A stretch of DNA of 6,348 nucleotides from an uncultured Lachnospiraceae bacterium. GTDB lineage: Bacteria > Bacillota > Clostridia > Lachnospirales > Lachnospiraceae. Of the stretch, positions 5,417 to 6,348 are shown in pieces; within the stretch, counting starts at the first letter, position 1; each line of letters opens with the position of its first letter. Under the pieces are notes generated by a model. The model was not told the origin of the DNA. It saw only the letters and a list, made by a program, of their open reading frames with translations, and ran no database searches. The translations under genes were made by a program, and so were the position numbers. The DNA lies in contig CAKRWX010000147.1 of NCBI GenBank assembly GCA_934418055.1, forward strand, positions 1-6,348, in the 5' to 3' direction.

Positions 5417-6348
5417 ATGGATTATGGGAAAGCAGCGAAAGCGGTTTACGAACAGGTCGGCGGCCGGGACAATATTATTTCCGCAGCCCACTGTGCCACC
5501 AGACTACGTCTGGTGATCGCGGACAACAGCAAGTGCGACAAGGCTCAGTTGGAGGAAATTGATGGGGTGAAAGGTGTGTTTGAGGCTTCGGGGCAGCTTC
5601 AGATCATTTTTGGAACCGGTACAGTCAATAAGGTTTACGATGAATTTATCCGCTTGGCAGGCATCAAGGAGGCGGGAACCCAGGAAGTCAATCAGGCGGC
5701 AGCCAGTCGCCAGAACGTGGCGAAACGGGCCATCAAGACGTTGGGCGACATTTTCGTGCCGATCATTCCGGCTATCGTAGCCAGTGGACTTTTGATGGGA
5801 TTGTTAGAGGGCCTCTGCAATGTATGGCCGGAGATGGCAAACTCTGGAACTTATACCATTATCCATTTGTTCAGCAATGCGGCGTTCGTGTTCCTGCCGA
5901 TTTTGATCGCAGTCAGCGCGGCAAAGACCTTTGGCGGCAACATTTACCTGGGCGCGGTTGTTGGTATGATCATGATTCATTCCGGTCTGATCAATGCCTG
6001 GAATGTGGCTGGCATGAGCGCAGCCGAGATTCCGAAGGCGTCCGTATGGTTCGGACTTTACGAAGTATCCCTGGTTGGTTATCAGGGCCATGTGATCCCG
6101 GTGGTCATTGCAGTCTGGTTTATGTCAATCATAGAAAAGAAGCTGCACAAGATTGTACCGGAAATCATTGATTTATTTGTTACCCCGCTGGTAACGGTTC
6201 TTGCCACTGGATATATTACCTTAACCATCATCGGACCGGTATTTTCCACTCTGGAAAATTATGTACTGTCCGGTGCCCAGAAATTGATCACATTACCTTT
6301 TGGTATTGGCGGCCTGATCATCGGCGGTTTCTACGCGCCGACGGTAGT
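5417..6348 (+). CDS. scrA: Sucrose-type PTS transporter, EIIBC component (C-terminal part beyond the window)
   Basis: The first 310 residues of a PTS permease that imports and phosphorylates its sugar, most likely sucrose to sucrose-6-phosphate. The EIIB domain is at residues 1-85, with the phosphorylated cysteine at C26 in SAAHCATRLRLV and the family stretch EIDGVKGVFEASGQLQIIFGTG. After a linker, the EIIC membrane domain starts at about 110 (DIFVPIIPAIVASGLLMGLL) and has further helices near 150-168, 177-192, 217-238, 254-275 and 292 onward, including LVGYQGHVIPV and VWFMSIIEK. These stretches closely resemble remembered ScrA/SacP sequences and differ from trehalose (TreB) proteins. The ATG at 5417 follows GGAGGAG by 7 bases. 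No EIIA domain is visible so far; it would be supplied in trans or lie beyond the edge. A sucrose-6-phosphate hydrolase gene may follow. Confidence 0.9.
   Translation, partial: MDYGKAAKAVYEQVGGRDNIISAAHCATRLRLVIADNSKCDKAQLEEIDGVKGVFEASGQLQIIFGTGTVNKVYDEFIRLAGIKEAGTQEVNQAAASRQNVAKRAIKTLGDIFVPIIPAIVASGLLMGLLEGLCNVWPEMANSGTYTIIHLFSNAAFVFLPILIAVSAAKTFGGNIYLGAVVGMIMIHSGLINAWNVAGMSAAEIPKASVWFGLYEVSLVGYQGHVIPVVIAVWFMSIIEKKLHKIVPEIIDLFVTPLVTVLATGYITLTIIGPVFSTLENYVLSGAQKLITLPFGIGGLIIGGFYAPTV

Noticed and set aside
5574..5780. Plus-strand 68-residue frame within the PTS gene
   Set aside because: It is out of frame with the clear EIIBC protein and has no supporting features.

Overview
The window looks like part of a low-to-mid-GC Firmicutes genome, most likely a gut-type Clostridia/Lachnospiraceae bacterium. 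This rests on strong AGGAGA/GGAGG ribosome binding sites, sigma-A promoters with 17-bp spacers, MarR-efflux modules and a sucrose-type PTS. The organism is inferred from style only; no rRNA or tRNA gene is present to confirm it.

Layout. (1) Positions 1-1124, minus strand: a marR-type repressor gene (TTG start) followed with a 4-base overlap by the N-terminal part of an ABC exporter that runs off the left edge. The shared promoter carries two GTTG-N6-CAAC dyads. (2) Positions 1102-3040, minus strand: a second MarR-type repressor overlapping a MATE multidrug efflux gene by 20 bases, a MepR/MepA-like pair. It is driven by a perfect consensus promoter (TTGACA-17-TATAAT) with two AGTCCG-type dyads 21 bp apart, and ends in a strong hairpin terminator. 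(3) Positions 3053-3970, plus strand: a SpoU/TrmH-family RNA 2'-O-methyltransferase gene divergent from module 2. (4) Positions 3971-4107: a convergent intergenic stretch with long inverted repeats but no U-tract. (5) Positions 4108-5091, minus strand: a LacI-family repressor. (6) Positions 5092-5416: a divergent control region with two promoters and a repeated 12-base operator word. (7) Positions 5417 to the right edge, plus strand: a sucrose-type PTS EIIBC gene (scrA-like), cut at the window end.

How it works together. Two drug-efflux modules of different transporter families sit head to tail, each under its own MarR repressor and its own operator sequence. The sugar module is a divergent LacI repressor/PTS pair in which each promoter carries a copy of the presumed operator just downstream of its start. 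The functions are all of familiar kinds and I see no wholly new system. The most unusual features are regulatory: the -35 box of the ABC module lies inside the terminator stem of the MATE module, and the MATE-module promoter is a perfect consensus with helically phased operators.
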